From: an uncultured Lachnospiraceae bacterium
Lineage (GTDB): Bacteria > Bacillota > Clostridia > Lachnospirales > Lachnospiraceae
NCBI GenBank assembly: GCA_902793685.1
Contig: CADBEN010000019.1
Coordinates: 1-42,138, forward strand
Length of the DNA stretch: 42,138 nucleotides
Reading direction: 5' to 3'
This document shows positions 23,837 through 32,149 of the stretch, piece by piece (the first letter of the stretch is position 1; the number at the start of each line of letters is the position of its first letter). The notes under the pieces are model-generated. The model made no database searches. It worked only from the letters and a program-made list of their open reading frames with translations, and had not been told where the DNA came from. The translations under genes and the position numbers were made by a program.

Positions 23837-24502
23837 GTGAAAAAGAGATTTTTCGGAATTTGTCTTTTCCTGTTCGTCCTGACTGCAGCGGCAGGCTGCG
23901 GGAGAACGGACGGGAGCGTGGAAAGCAGCGCAGCCGGTGAGGCGGGTGCTGCCGTACAGAATATGTCCGCGGAAGCGGAACTGCAGGGAGAGATGCTTGC
24001 GCTGACGCTGCACGGATACTGCGTCTCGGAAGTGAACGCGGCGGATCTGCAGGCGCTGGGGGAACCGGCCGGCCAGGAGAGCGCCGGTAAGGATCCGGAG
24101 GGCCCCGCAGGCCCGGAGAGCGCCGGTAAGGATCCGGAGGGCCCCGCAGGCCTGGAAAGCGCCGCGAAGGCCCTGGAGGCACTGCGGCGTGCCATGGAAG
24201 AGGATCGGCCGGAGCAGCAGTATCACGCGGAGGATATCACTGTCCTTCTCCCGACGACGGAAGAGGATCGGAAGTCCGGGCTCACCCCGCGGGAGCTGGC
24301 GGGCACGGTCCACGGATGGCAGGACGATGAAGGAGAGTACCACATTCTTGTCTCCGCGGGAAATGAGATCTTCTGGATCCGCTGGGGCGCCGGACAGACT
24401 GAAAATGCCGGACAGAATGAAAATGCCGGGGAAGATGATTCTGCCCGCGGCGGCGCTGCGTTGATCACCGGAAAGTGGGGAGACAAAAATGCGCAGCCGT
24501 GA
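23837..24502 (+). CDS. small lipoprotein of unknown function with a 13-residue tandem repeat
   Basis: The signal peptide KKRFFGICLFLFVLTAAAGC ends in a clear lipobox with Cys about 20. I place the start at GTG 23837, behind GGAGG; an ATG at 23810 would add nine residues. Residues 75-105 contain two-plus copies of a 39-nt repeat (ESAGKDPEGPAG). The remaining part (QYHAEDITVLLPTTEEDRKS, ... GEYHILVSAGNEIFWIRWG) looks like a small beta domain. The C-terminus has repeated GQNENAG-like units. The end of the gene overlaps the degV terminator. Confidence 0.75.
   Translation: MKKRFFGICLFLFVLTAAAGCGRTDGSVESSAAGEAGAAVQNMSAEAELQGEMLALTLHGYCVSEVNAADLQALGEPAGQESAGKDPEGPAGPESAGKDPEGPAGLESAAKALEALRRAMEEDRPEQQYHAEDITVLLPTTEEDRKSGLTPRELAGTVHGWQDDEGEYHILVSAGNEIFWIRWGAGQTENAGQNENAGEDDSARGGAALITGKWGDKNAQP
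24077..24170 (+). repeat. 39-nt in-frame tandem repeat
   Basis: Units start at 24077 and 24116 with a partial third copy; each encodes 13 residues (ESAGKDPEGPAG plus one). The copies are nearly identical, which suggests recent duplication. Confidence 0.85.
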
Positions 24503-24511
24503 TGGCTGCGC
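24485..24511 (-). terminator. minus-strand terminator of degV, overlapping the facing gene
   Basis: GCGCAGCC and GGCTGCGC form an 8-bp stem over a 5-nt loop, followed on the minus strand by ATTTTT. It overlaps the last codons of the lipoprotein gene. Confidence 0.8.
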
Positions 24512-24555
24512 AGAAGGAGCTTTATTTGACATGACAGTCGGAGACCGGCACAAAA

Positions 24556-25392
24556 TCAGTATGCCGTGACGATTCCATGGTCGCCGGCGTAAAGAGTCGG
24601 GATGCCGCCGGTGGGGAAGATATGGATCTTCATGTCCCGGAATTCCGCCAGCAGGCGGTCCCGGAGATCGGCGGCCCGATCCGGACAGTTGCAGTAGGAG
24701 ATCATCAGGAACTCCTTCGGGTCCTTGCGGAGGTCGTCGCAGATCTCTTTGAACAGGCGGTCCAGCGCCCGCTTTACGCCGCGGTGCTGGCTGCTGAGAA
24801 CGATCTCGCCCTCAATGGCCTTCAAGGTCGGGACGATCTTCAGCTGGCGTGCCAGAAAGGCCGCGAGCCTGCTGAGACGTCCGTTCTTCTCCAGAAAGCT
24901 TAAGTCTTCCAGGACGAAGCGGGTCTGCAGGCGGGGCTTGAACTTCTCGATCCAGTCTGTCAGTTCGGTGAAGGACAGACGGTCCTTCAGGCTCAGGATA
25001 TACTGGGCGATCAGGCCGGAGCCGGGAGTCGCGGTAAGACTGTCGATAACGGAGATCTTCGCGTCGGGATGTTCTTCCAGGAAGAGCCGGCATCCCAGGG
25101 CTGCGCTGTTGTAGGAGCCGGTCAGTTTAGAGGAAGCGCAGATCACAAAGGTCTCATGCGGGTATGCTTCACGGTAGGCTTCCATGAACTCTTCGGGAGA
25201 GGGGCACGCGGACCTGGGGCAGGTCTTGCTGTTTTTGATCTCCCGGAGCAGCATCATGGTGTCCAGGGAATCATCGTCCCGATATTCTTTTCCGTCAATG
25301 ATGACGGTCAGCGGCACCATGCGGACCGTTTTCTCCGCCTTCATTTCTTCGGTGCGGTCACCGACGCTGTCCATAATGATCCTGCAGTCCAT
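24556..25392 (-). CDS. DegV-family fatty-acid-binding protein
   Basis: A 278-residue DegV/FakB-type protein. It starts RIIMDSVGDRTEEM, has the early strand VRMVPLTVIIDGKEYRDDD, and carries the CPSPEEFM and CASSKLTGSYNSA segments that line the fatty-acid head-group site. It ends GIPTLYAGDHGIVTAY. Such proteins bind fatty acids for phosphorylation by FakA in Gram-positive bacteria; no fakA is in view. AAAGGA lies 6 nt before the ATG at 25392. The upstream open frame to 26313 is antisense to the metallo-beta-lactamase gene and rejected. Confidence 0.92.
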   Translation of the reverse strand: MDCRIIMDSVGDRTEEMKAEKTVRMVPLTVIIDGKEYRDDDSLDTMMLLREIKNSKTCPRSACPSPEEFMEAYREAYPHETFVICASSKLTGSYNSAALGCRLFLEEHPDAKISVIDSLTATPGSGLIAQYILSLKDRLSFTELTDWIEKFKPRLQTRFVLEDLSFLEKNGRLSRLAAFLARQLKIVPTLKAIEGEIVLSSQHRGVKRALDRLFKEICDDLRKDPKEFLMISYCNCPDRAADLRDRLLAEFRDMKIHIFPTGGIPTLYAGDHGIVTAY

Positions 25393-25617
25393 AGAGATCC
25401 TTTCTGCCGCTCTGCCGCGGCGTTCCGGAACCTGCGCCGCGGAAGGCGGGCGGTCCGGTCTGATGCGTTTTGATGCCGGGAGCGGCCCTGAGATCCGGCC
25501 GCTGATGCGTACAGTATAACAAATTAAATTGACACAAAAAAGCAAAATGCCGCTATTAATGAAAATCCAGATACAGTTAACTGAAAATTGCCCGGAATGC
25601 GGGCGGGAGGAAACATC

Positions 25618-26427
25618 ATGCGTCTCATCATGCTCGGCACCGGAATGGCCATGGTCACCAAATGCTACAATACCTGCTTTGTCCTCGCGGACCATACAGG
25701 CTCCTTCATGGTGGACGGGGGCGGTGGAAACGGTATCTTCCGCCAGGCGGATGCGGCGGGGGTGAAGATCGCGGAGATCCGGGATTTCTTTATCACCCAC
25801 AAGCACACGGACCACATTCTCGGGATGATCTGGGTCCTCCGGATGGTCACGAAGCGGCTGCACGCGGGCTGGGTCACGGGAGAGTACCGGTTTTACGGGC
25901 ATGAGGAGGTGATCCGGCTCCTGAAGAGCTTTGCGGAAGGCCTGTTCAAGCCGGCGCTGCTTAAGCAGATGGAGGAGAATGTCCGCTTCATCACGGTGGA
26001 GGACGGGGATACCTGCCGGATCATGGGGCGGAACGTGACCTTCTTCGACATCGGCTCCGCGAAAGCAAAGCAGTTCGGCTTCACCATGGAGCTGGAGGCG
26101 GGAGGAACGGAACGCCTCACCTGCTGCGGGGACGAGCCGCTGAAGGAATGCGGGCGCAGGTACGCCGAGGGCGTGCGCTGGCTTCTCCACGAGGCCTTCT
26201 GTGAGGACGCGCAGGAAGCTTTTTTCCACGCCCACGAATACTTCCACTCTACAGTGAAGGAAGCCTGTGAGACCGCGGAGCGCCTGGGTGTGAAGAACCT
26301 GGTGCTCTATCACTCGGAGGACGTTTTTCTGGAAGAGCGGAAGCGGCGCTATCTTGCGGAGGGAAGACAGTACTTTTCCGGCGGACTCTATGTGCCGGAT
26401 GATCTGGAAGTGATCGAACTTATCTGA
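25618..26427 (+). CDS. metallo-beta-lactamase-fold hydrolase, RNase Z-like
   Basis: A 269-residue metallohydrolase. THKHTDHILG near residues 59-68 is the HxHxDH motif. CCGDEPL near 175 gives the bridging Asp region, HEAFC with HAHEYFHST gives further His, and LVLYHSEDV gives the last. The arrangement resembles RNase Z and arylsulfatase-type members, but the long exosite arm of tRNase Z is absent, so a tRNA-processing role is uncertain. GGGAGG lies 7 nt before the ATG at 25618. It is divergent from degV and followed by a hairpin. Confidence 0.87.
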   Translation: MRLIMLGTGMAMVTKCYNTCFVLADHTGSFMVDGGGGNGIFRQADAAGVKIAEIRDFFITHKHTDHILGMIWVLRMVTKRLHAGWVTGEYRFYGHEEVIRLLKSFAEGLFKPALLKQMEENVRFITVEDGDTCRIMGRNVTFFDIGSAKAKQFGFTMELEAGGTERLTCCGDEPLKECGRRYAEGVRWLLHEAFCEDAQEAFFHAHEYFHSTVKEACETAERLGVKNLVLYHSEDVFLEERKRRYLAEGRQYFSGGLYVPDDLEVIELI

Positions 26428-26459
26428 AGCGCAGAAAGCAGAAACGCTGACGGCAGAAA

Positions 26460-26497
26460 AATGCCCCGATCCGGATCATCCCGGACCGGGGCATTCA
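26460..26497. terminator. hairpin terminator, stronger on the minus strand
   Basis: TGCCCCGATCCGG and CCGGACCGGGGCA pair with one bulge. The minus-strand side continues with TTTTTC, the plus-strand side only with TTC, so it mainly ends the acidic protein gene. Confidence 0.7.
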
Positions 26498-26525
26498 CTG
26501 TGTATACTTCCGGATGGACCGTTTC

Positions 26526-26605
26526 CCGGCCAGTCATTTTCTCTGACCGGTCAGTCGTTTTTTTTCGGCCGGTCAGTCGTTTTTTCCGGCCGGTCAGTCG
26601 TCATC
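26526..26605. repeat. four short tandem copies of the acidic gene's 3' end
   Basis: A unit of 21-22 nt (core CCGGTCAGTCGTTTTTTT) begins at 26526, 26547, 26569 and 26590. The last copy includes the stop codon region of the acidic protein gene, so the array looks like duplicated gene end. Confidence 0.8.
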
Positions 26606-27052
26606 TCCTGCCGGAGGGTCGTCCTCGTCCTCCGGCGGGTTGTCGTTGTCGATAAAGAAACCGGAATCGTCCTCGTTCAGCGCCCGGAGCAGAAGCTCCT
26701 CCGTTGCCTTGTCGAGGGAGGTATGCTCGTCGCCGCGGGGATCCATGCCGTACCAGAGAGACTCCACCGCGTTCAGAAAGTCGCGCTCCACGTCCTCTGC
26801 AGAGAAGCCGTACTCGCCGTCTTCCACGCCGCTGGCAGCGGTCAGCTCGCGGACCACATCGGCCGGAACACTGTTGTAGACGCGGCGCTCCGCGTGGACC
26901 CGGATCTCATAGGTGGGGCCGCCGGATTTGTACGCGGGATCCGTCTCTGTGACTTCGACGATCTCGCCTTCCTTTTCCGTGAAGTTTCCTTCATCGTCCT
27001 GGACCGCGAAGAAGACCGGAGTCCCTATGGCAAGAAGCTTGAATTTACTCAT
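26594..27052 (-). CDS. acidic small protein of unknown function
   Basis: A 152-residue soluble protein. The N-terminal half resembles a small beta fold (KLLAIGTPVFFAVQDDEG, TYEIRVHAERRVYNSVPAD). The C-terminal third is helical and ends in a strongly acidic tail (NDNPPEDEDDPPAGDDD). I do not recognise the family. The start at 27052 follows GGGAAAG; a start at 27073 lacks a ribosome site. It lies 78 nt after the PurF-like gene and may be cotranscribed with it. Confidence 0.72.
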   Translation of the reverse strand: MSKFKLLAIGTPVFFAVQDDEGNFTEKEGEIVEVTETDPAYKSGGPTYEIRVHAERRVYNSVPADVVRELTAASGVEDGEYGFSAEDVERDFLNAVESLWYGMDPRGDEHTSLDKATEELLLRALNEDDSGFFIDNDNPPEDEDDPPAGDDD

Positions 27053-27130
27053 TTTCTTTCCCTTCTTTTCCATAATTCGTTTTTCTGTGCCGCATTCTGC
27101 CTGCAGAGTACCGGGCAGGCCGGCCGGAGC

Positions 27131-28546
27131 TTATTCTCTGCCGTCCCAGCAGTAGGTGCAGAGCTTTTCCCGTGGCAGCCCGACGGCATCGATCATGTCG
27201 TCCAGGCGGTTGTAGCGCAGGGAGGTGAAGCCCAGCTGTTCGCAGATCCTGTCGAGCATCTTCGCGTAGCGTTCGGAATCCGGATCCGCATACTCCTCCA
27301 GAACCTCGCGGGGCACGTCATCGCCCTCGAATTCCCGGATCACCCGGCGGGCAATCAGCTCCATGTCGGAGTTCGAGCGGGAGAAATTGATGTACTTGCA
27401 GCCGAAGAGGATCGGCGGGCAGGCGGGCCGGACGTGGACCTCCTTCGCGCCGCTTCGGTACAGGAATTCCGTGGTCTCCCGGAGCTGGGTCCCGCGGACG
27501 ATGCTGTCGTCGATCAGCAGGAGCCGCTGCCCTTCGATGAGCTCACGCACCGGAATCAGCTTCATCTTCGCGATGAGGTCGCGCTTCGACTGGATGGTCG
27601 GCATGAAGGACCGGGGCCAGGTGGGCGTATACTTGATGAAGGGGCGGGAGAACGGCACGCCCGACTCATTCGCGTAGCCGATGGCGTGGGCAATTCCGGA
27701 GTCCGGGACACCGGCAACGCTGTCGATCTCGTTTTTCGTCAGCTTGTCGCGGCGCGCCAGGCGCTGGCCACAGCGCACGCGCATGGCCTCAACGGACACG
27801 TTCTCGTAGCTGGCGGAGGGATAGCCGTAATAGACCCACAGGAAGGTGCAGATCCGCATCTTCGGGCCGGGGGCGGAGAGGGTCGTGACACCGTCCGGCG
27901 TCATGATCGCGATCTCGCCGGGGCCTAACTGGCGGAAATCCTCGTACCCGATGTTAAGATAAGAGAAGCTCTCAAAGCTTGCACAGAAGCCCTCATCTTT
28001 CTTTCCGACCATGATCGGCGTCCTGCCCAAACGGTCGCGGGACAGGTAGATGCCCCTGTCTGTGAGGATCATCATGGTCAGGGAGCCGTCGATGATCTCC
28101 TGGGCATACCGGATGCCGTCGATGAAGTTGTCTTTTTCGTTGATCAGCGCCGCCACGAGCTCGGTGGGGTTGATGCTGCCGCCGCTCATTTCCTGGAACT
28201 GGGTCCCGCGGTTCTCAAGGATGTGGTCCGCAAGCTGGTTCAGGTTGTTGATCTTTCCGACGGTGGTGATGGCGAAGGTCCCATGGTGGGAGCGGGTGAT
28301 GAGGGGCTGAGGTTCAAAGTCGGAAATGCATCCGACACCCATGTTTCCGTGCATTTTCTGCACATCGTGCTCAAACTTCGTGCGGAAGGGGCTGTTTTCG
28401 ATGTTGTGGATCGCACGGTCGAAACCGTCCTCACCGTATACGACCATACCTGCCCTGCGGGTTCCGAGATGTGAGTGATAGTCCGTCCCGAAAAACAGGT
28501 CAAAGACACAGTCTTCTTTCAGTGCTGCTGCAAAAATACCGCCCAT
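27131..28546 (-). CDS. PurF-like amidophosphoribosyltransferase paralogue lacking the catalytic N-terminal Cys
   Basis: A 471-residue protein with the full PurF layout: an N-terminal glutaminase-like domain and a C-terminal phosphoribosyltransferase domain with the PRPP motif LLLIDDSIVRGTQL near residue 350. True PurF begins Met-Cys-Gly and uses Cys as nucleophile; this begins Met-Gly-Gly-Ile, so glutamine hydrolysis by that route is not possible. The rest of the glutaminase fold is kept (FGTDYHSHLGTRRAGM, SHHGTFAITTVGKI). From memory, a paralogue of this kind with Met-Gly-Gly ends is widespread in Clostridia and usually annotated purF. GGAGA lies 9 nt before the ATG, and no alternative start gives a Cys. 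No purine operon surrounds it. Confidence 0.88.
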   Translation of the reverse strand: MGGIFAAALKEDCVFDLFFGTDYHSHLGTRRAGMVVYGEDGFDRAIHNIENSPFRTKFEHDVQKMHGNMGVGCISDFEPQPLITRSHHGTFAITTVGKINNLNQLADHILENRGTQFQEMSGGSINPTELVAALINEKDNFIDGIRYAQEIIDGSLTMMILTDRGIYLSRDRLGRTPIMVGKKDEGFCASFESFSYLNIGYEDFRQLGPGEIAIMTPDGVTTLSAPGPKMRICTFLWVYYGYPSASYENVSVEAMRVRCGQRLARRDKLTKNEIDSVAGVPDSGIAHAIGYANESGVPFSRPFIKYTPTWPRSFMPTIQSKRDLIAKMKLIPVRELIEGQRLLLIDDSIVRGTQLRETTEFLYRSGAKEVHVRPACPPILFGCKYINFSRSNSDMELIARRVIREFEGDDVPREVLEEYADPDSERYAKMLDRICEQLGFTSLRYNRLDDMIDAVGLPREKLCTYCWDGRE

Positions 28547-28914
28547 TTAAAAATTCTCCGTTTTCCTTTCAAAGTCAGTCTGAGAAGCAGGTATTTCGGA
28601 AAATACCATTACAGGATTATAGAATACCCAATCTGTTCCTGAAAAACAACAAAAATCTAATATAGTTTTACGGCAGTGTCCAATACCGGGACCGGAGTGC
28701 CGGCCATACCGCTGAGGTATGAAGCCCTGTCCGGTACCGCTGCCGCTGAGGTATGAAGTCCTGTCCGGCACCCTGCCGCAGGGAGAGGGTAAAAAGAATC
28801 CCGGGAAACGGTTTCCGCCTTGTCTCCGGTGTGATATATTTATGTAAACGATGGCGGGTCGGTTCGGAAGTGCCTGCCGCCGTGGAAAAAAGCTTCAGAT
28901 TCGGGGGAATTTTT
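28547..28914. repeat. intergenic region with a 34-nt direct repeat
   Basis: This 368-nt gap separates two divergent genes. Two copies of a 34-nt unit (core CCGCTGAGGTATGAAG, then CCTGTCCGG) start near 28709 and 28743. The left 130 nt are AT-rich and probably hold the promoter of the PurF-like gene; the right part has an AT-rich stretch near 28830 (GATATATTTATG) that may serve the PAP2 gene. No gene was found. Confidence 0.6.
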
Positions 28915-29592
28915 ATGAGAAGAAGATTTGAGAACAGCAGGAGACCGGCGGATTTCCGGCCTTCGCTTGTGTGGCTTGCCATTTTTATTCTGTTCACGCT
29001 TCTGGTGGCTTTTGTGAACCGTCAGCCGGTGGGACCGCAGAACTCTGTAGTGGGCTTTGCCGACTTCAATCTTTCTGTCCATGAAGCGATCGGGACGAAT
29101 AAGATCTTTTACATTCTCTCAAAGATCCTGGGGATCCTGGCCATACTGCTGGCAGGGCTGGAGACAGTAAATGTGATACGGCAGTGCATCCAGCGGGGCG
29201 GTCCGGACCGGGTTGCCGCGGACAGCCTGGCGCTGATGGTCATCTATACCGTGACGGTGCTGATCTACATTCTGTTTGAGTTCGTCGTCATCAACTACCG
29301 TCCGGTGCTGGATGACGGTCAGCTGGCGGCGTCCTATCCTTCGTCTCACTCCCTGCTGGCGGTGGCGGTCTTCCTTACGGCGGCGGAGCAGATGAAGTTC
29401 CGGATCCGGAATTCCCGGGACCGCCTGGTCTTCACCGCAGTGCTGACTGCTGCCTGCATCCTGACCATCCTGACGCGCTTCCTTTCCGGCGTGCACTGGA
29501 TCACCGACATCATCGGCGGCATTCTGGCGGGATTCTTCGTCCTGTCCCTCTACCGCCCCGTCATCCGCCTCATCCGCAACATGCGCGTGTGA
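28915..29592 (+). CDS. PAP2-family membrane phosphatase
   Basis: A 225-residue protein with six membrane segments. The three PAP2 phosphatase motifs are present as NYRPVLDDG (motif 1), YPSSHS (motif 2, PSxH) and TRFLSGVHWITD (motif 3). These enzymes remove phosphate from lipid phosphates such as undecaprenyl pyrophosphate or phosphatidate on the outer face. The start at 28915 fits the hydrophobic N-terminus, although only GGGGG lies upstream. It is followed by a large hairpin. Confidence 0.9.
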   Translation: MRRRFENSRRPADFRPSLVWLAIFILFTLLVAFVNRQPVGPQNSVVGFADFNLSVHEAIGTNKIFYILSKILGILAILLAGLETVNVIRQCIQRGGPDRVAADSLALMVIYTVTVLIYILFEFVVINYRPVLDDGQLAASYPSSHSLLAVAVFLTAAEQMKFRIRNSRDRLVFTAVLTAACILTILTRFLSGVHWITDIIGGILAGFFVLSLYRPVIRLIRNMRV

Positions 29593-29621
29593 GTGAACGC
29601 ATCGGTGCCTAAAAATAATTG

Positions 29622-29688
29622 AGAGCGCCCGTATCCTTTTCAAAACCCTTGATCTACGATGGTTTTGAAGAAGGACACGGGCGCTTGT
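29622..29688. terminator. long bidirectional hairpin between PAP2 and por genes
   Basis: GCGCCCGT-A-TCCTT-TTCAAAACC pairs with GGTTTTGAA-GAAGGA-C-ACGGGCGC over a 13-nt loop, giving more than 20 bp with few mismatches. The minus-strand flank is T-rich (TCAATTATTTTT), so it mainly ends the por operon. Confidence 0.75.
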
Positions 29689-29712
29689 TCAATGATATGA
29701 GTAAGGATTCGT

Positions 29713-30642
29713 TTACTCGCACTTATTCTGCAGTTTCTCCCAGCGCTCGTCGACCCATTCCTGGGCGGCGGCGATGGTCCATTCGTTGTCCGGCTTGAAG
29801 CAGTGGCGGAAACGGCCCTGCAGCTTCATGAACTCCTCGACGGGGAGCTTCTTCCGCGGCACGTAGGAGAGGTACCAGCGGCCGTCGATCACCTCGTACA
29901 GGGGCCAGATGCAGGTCTCCACTGCCATCTTGCAGATCTCCGGCAGAAGGTGTGCGGGATACTGCCAGCCGCGGGGGCAGGGGGCCATGATGTTCACAAA
30001 GGCCGGCCCCTTGGTATAGATGGCCCGGTGGGCCTTGTTGTGGAAGTCTTTGAAGTTCCCGATGAAGGTGGTCTGGGCCACATAGGGGATCCCGTGGGCC
30101 GCCATGATCTCCGTCAGGTCCTTCTTGTTCTGCTTCTTGCCCGTAGAGACGGTGCCGGAGGGGCTCGTCGTGGCGCTGGCAAAGCGCGGGGTGGAGCTGG
30201 AACGCTGGATGCCGGTGTTCATGTAGGCTTCGTTGTCATAGCAGAAGTAGACCATGTCGTGACCGCGCTCCATGGCGCCGGACAGGGACTGGAAGCCGAT
30301 GTCGTAGGTGCCGCCGTCGCCGCCGATGGTCAGGAACTTGTAGTTTCCGCCGATCTTTCCCTTGCGGCGCAGGGCGTTGTATGCCGCCTCGACGCCGCCG
30401 CAGGTCGCGGACGCGTTCTCAAAGGCGGAGTGGATGTAACTGTCCTCCCACGCGGTGTAGGGATACAGGAAGGAGGAGACCTCCAGGCAGCCGGTGGCGT
30501 TGGTGATGACGGCCCGGTCGCCCGGCTCCAGGGCGCGGGTCATAGCGCGGCAGGCAATTCCGGCGCCGCAGCCTGCGCAGAGACGGTGTCCGCCGACAAA
30601 GCGTTCCGGCTTGGAAAGCTCGACTTTGTGATTGTATGCCAT
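29713..30642 (-). CDS. 2-oxoacid:ferredoxin oxidoreductase beta subunit (PorB-like)
   Basis: A 309-residue thiamine-diphosphate-binding subunit. GDGGTYDIGFQS near 110-121 and YDNEAYMNTG near 137-146 form the TPP/Mg motif, and Cys pairs at 22 and 25 (LCAGCGAG) with further Cys fit the proximal iron-sulfur cluster. With the alpha, gamma and delta subunits it oxidises a 2-oxoacid to acyl-CoA and reduces ferredoxin, or runs in reverse. It is last in the operon and its ATG shares one base with the alpha-subunit stop (TGATG), indicating coupling. Substrate (pyruvate versus branched 2-oxoacids) cannot be read from sequence alone. Confidence 0.93.
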   Translation of the reverse strand: MAYNHKVELSKPERFVGGHRLCAGCGAGIACRAMTRALEPGDRAVITNATGCLEVSSFLYPYTAWEDSYIHSAFENASATCGGVEAAYNALRRKGKIGGNYKFLTIGGDGGTYDIGFQSLSGAMERGHDMVYFCYDNEAYMNTGIQRSSSTPRFASATTSPSGTVSTGKKQNKKDLTEIMAAHGIPYVAQTTFIGNFKDFHNKAHRAIYTKGPAFVNIMAPCPRGWQYPAHLLPEICKMAVETCIWPLYEVIDGRWYLSYVPRKKLPVEEFMKLQGRFRHCFKPDNEWTIAAAQEWVDERWEKLQNKCE

Positions 30643-31841
30643 CAGAGCACCTCCTCAGCGCTGGAGCGCTGTCCCATGTGAATGTAGAGCGGACCCGGCT
30701 TTCCGGTCCGGACCATTTCTTCCAGGTGACGGTAAACGCGTTCGATGTCCTCGACCGCGCAGTCTCTTCCTGCCAGGCCGAAGACCACGTCGGTCATCAG
30801 CGGACGATTCGGAAGATCGTAGCAGGCGGAGCGGACCTCGGCAAAGAGGGGACCGCCGGCGGCAGAGTAGCCTTCACTCTTGTCCATGACGGCGACGGCC
30901 TTCACGCCGGAGAGGGCTTTTGCGATCTCTTCCATGGGGAAGGGACGGAAGACGCGCAGCTTGACAAGGCCGGCCTTCACACCCTTCGCGCGGAGCTGTT
31001 CCACGCAGGCTTTCGCGGTGCCGGCGGTGGAGCCGATCAGCACCAGGGCAAGCTCGGCGTCCTCCATGCGGTATTCCTCAAAGAAGCCGTACTTTCTGCC
31101 GAAGGTCTTTTCAAAGTCCGCGGCGACCTCCAGAATGGCCCGCTTCGCGTTTTTCATGGCCTCGGCCTGCTGGACCTTGTGCTCCATACAATAGGGGCAG
31201 GTGTCGTAGGGGCCGACCGCCAGCGGGTGGTCGCGGCCGATGAGGGCGTGTTCGGGGTTCCATTCGCCCACAAATGCTTTCACGTCAGCATCGTCCTCGA
31301 GAAGAATGTTCTCGACGGCGTGGGAAGTGATAAAGCCGTCCTGGCAGATCATGATGGGCAGGCGGACGTCCGGCGTCTCGGAGATCCGCATCGCCTGAAG
31401 GTAGTTGTCGTAGGCTTCCTGGTTGTTCTCGGAGTAGATCTGGATCCAGCCCGTGTCCCGGGCGCCCATGGAATCTGAATGGTCGTTGTTGATGTTGATG
31501 GGGCCGGTCAGGGTGCGGTTCACGCATGCCAGGGTGATGGGCAGGCGGGAAGACGCCGCGACGTAGAGGACCTCATACATGAAGGCGAGGCCTGCGGAGC
31601 TGGTGGCGGTCACGGCTCTGGCGCCGGCTGCCGCCGCACCGATGCAGGTGGACATGGAAGAGTGTTCGCTCTCCACGGTGACGTATTCCGTATCGACCTT
31701 GCCGTCCGCAACGTACTGCGCGAAATACTGCGGGATCTCGGTGGACGGGGTGATGGGGAAGGCTGCGAAGACGTCCGGATTGATCTGGCGCATCGCGTAG
31801 GCGACAGCTTCATTTCCGGAGAGACGTTCCCGGATGCTCAT
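30642..31841 (-). CDS. 2-oxoacid:ferredoxin oxidoreductase alpha subunit (PorA-like)
   Basis: A 399-residue alpha subunit. LSGNEAVAYAMRQINPDVFA starts the protein as in PorA/VorA. TEYVTVESEHSSMS carries the Glu that touches the thiamine ring, and TATSSAGLAFMYE follows. The C-terminal transketolase-like domain includes LVKLRVFRPFPMEEI. GGAGGTGC lies before the ATG at 31841, which overlaps the delta gene stop by 4 nt. Order in the operon is gamma-delta-alpha-beta, the four-subunit arrangement found in archaea and many anaerobes, unlike the fused single-chain enzyme of many Clostridia. Confidence 0.93.
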   Translation of the reverse strand: MSIRERLSGNEAVAYAMRQINPDVFAAFPITPSTEIPQYFAQYVADGKVDTEYVTVESEHSSMSTCIGAAAAGARAVTATSSAGLAFMYEVLYVAASSRLPITLACVNRTLTGPININNDHSDSMGARDTGWIQIYSENNQEAYDNYLQAMRISETPDVRLPIMICQDGFITSHAVENILLEDDADVKAFVGEWNPEHALIGRDHPLAVGPYDTCPYCMEHKVQQAEAMKNAKRAILEVAADFEKTFGRKYGFFEEYRMEDAELALVLIGSTAGTAKACVEQLRAKGVKAGLVKLRVFRPFPMEEIAKALSGVKAVAVMDKSEGYSAAGGPLFAEVRSACYDLPNRPLMTDVVFGLAGRDCAVEDIERVYRHLEEMVRTGKPGPLYIHMGQRSSAEEVL

Positions 31842-32149
31842 TCGCGCACCTCCTTCCGCATTTCGATGGCATGGAAGGGACATACGTTCCAGCAGATGCC
31901 GCAGCCCTTGCAGTGGTCAAGGTCAAAGTCCACACGCTTTCCCGCGATGACCGGGATGGAAGAGTCCGGGCAGAAGGGGGCGCAGAGCAGGCACTGACGG
32001 CACAGCCCCTGATCCCAGACCGGGACGTTGGAGCGCCATTCGCCGGTTTTCGTGAGGCGGGCAGTTCCGCCCTCGTAGATCTCGCCGCCCGGTGTCATCT
32101 CCTGCCAGGGAGACTTTTCATTGATATTTTCCGCTTTGATGTAGCTCAT
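31838..32149 (-). CDS. 2-oxoacid:ferredoxin oxidoreductase delta subunit (2x[4Fe-4S] ferredoxin-like)
   Basis: A 103-residue electron-transfer subunit. Two four-cysteine motifs are clear: CRQCLLCAPFC near 50-60 and CKGCGICWNVC near 80-90, each followed by Pro, for two [4Fe-4S] clusters carrying electrons from the thiamine site to ferredoxin. Start and stop overlap the gamma and alpha genes by 4 nt on each side, so all three are coupled in translation. Confidence 0.94.
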   Translation of the reverse strand: MSYIKAENINEKSPWQEMTPGGEIYEGGTARLTKTGEWRSNVPVWDQGLCRQCLLCAPFCPDSSIPVIAGKRVDFDLDHCKGCGICWNVCPFHAIEMRKEVRE

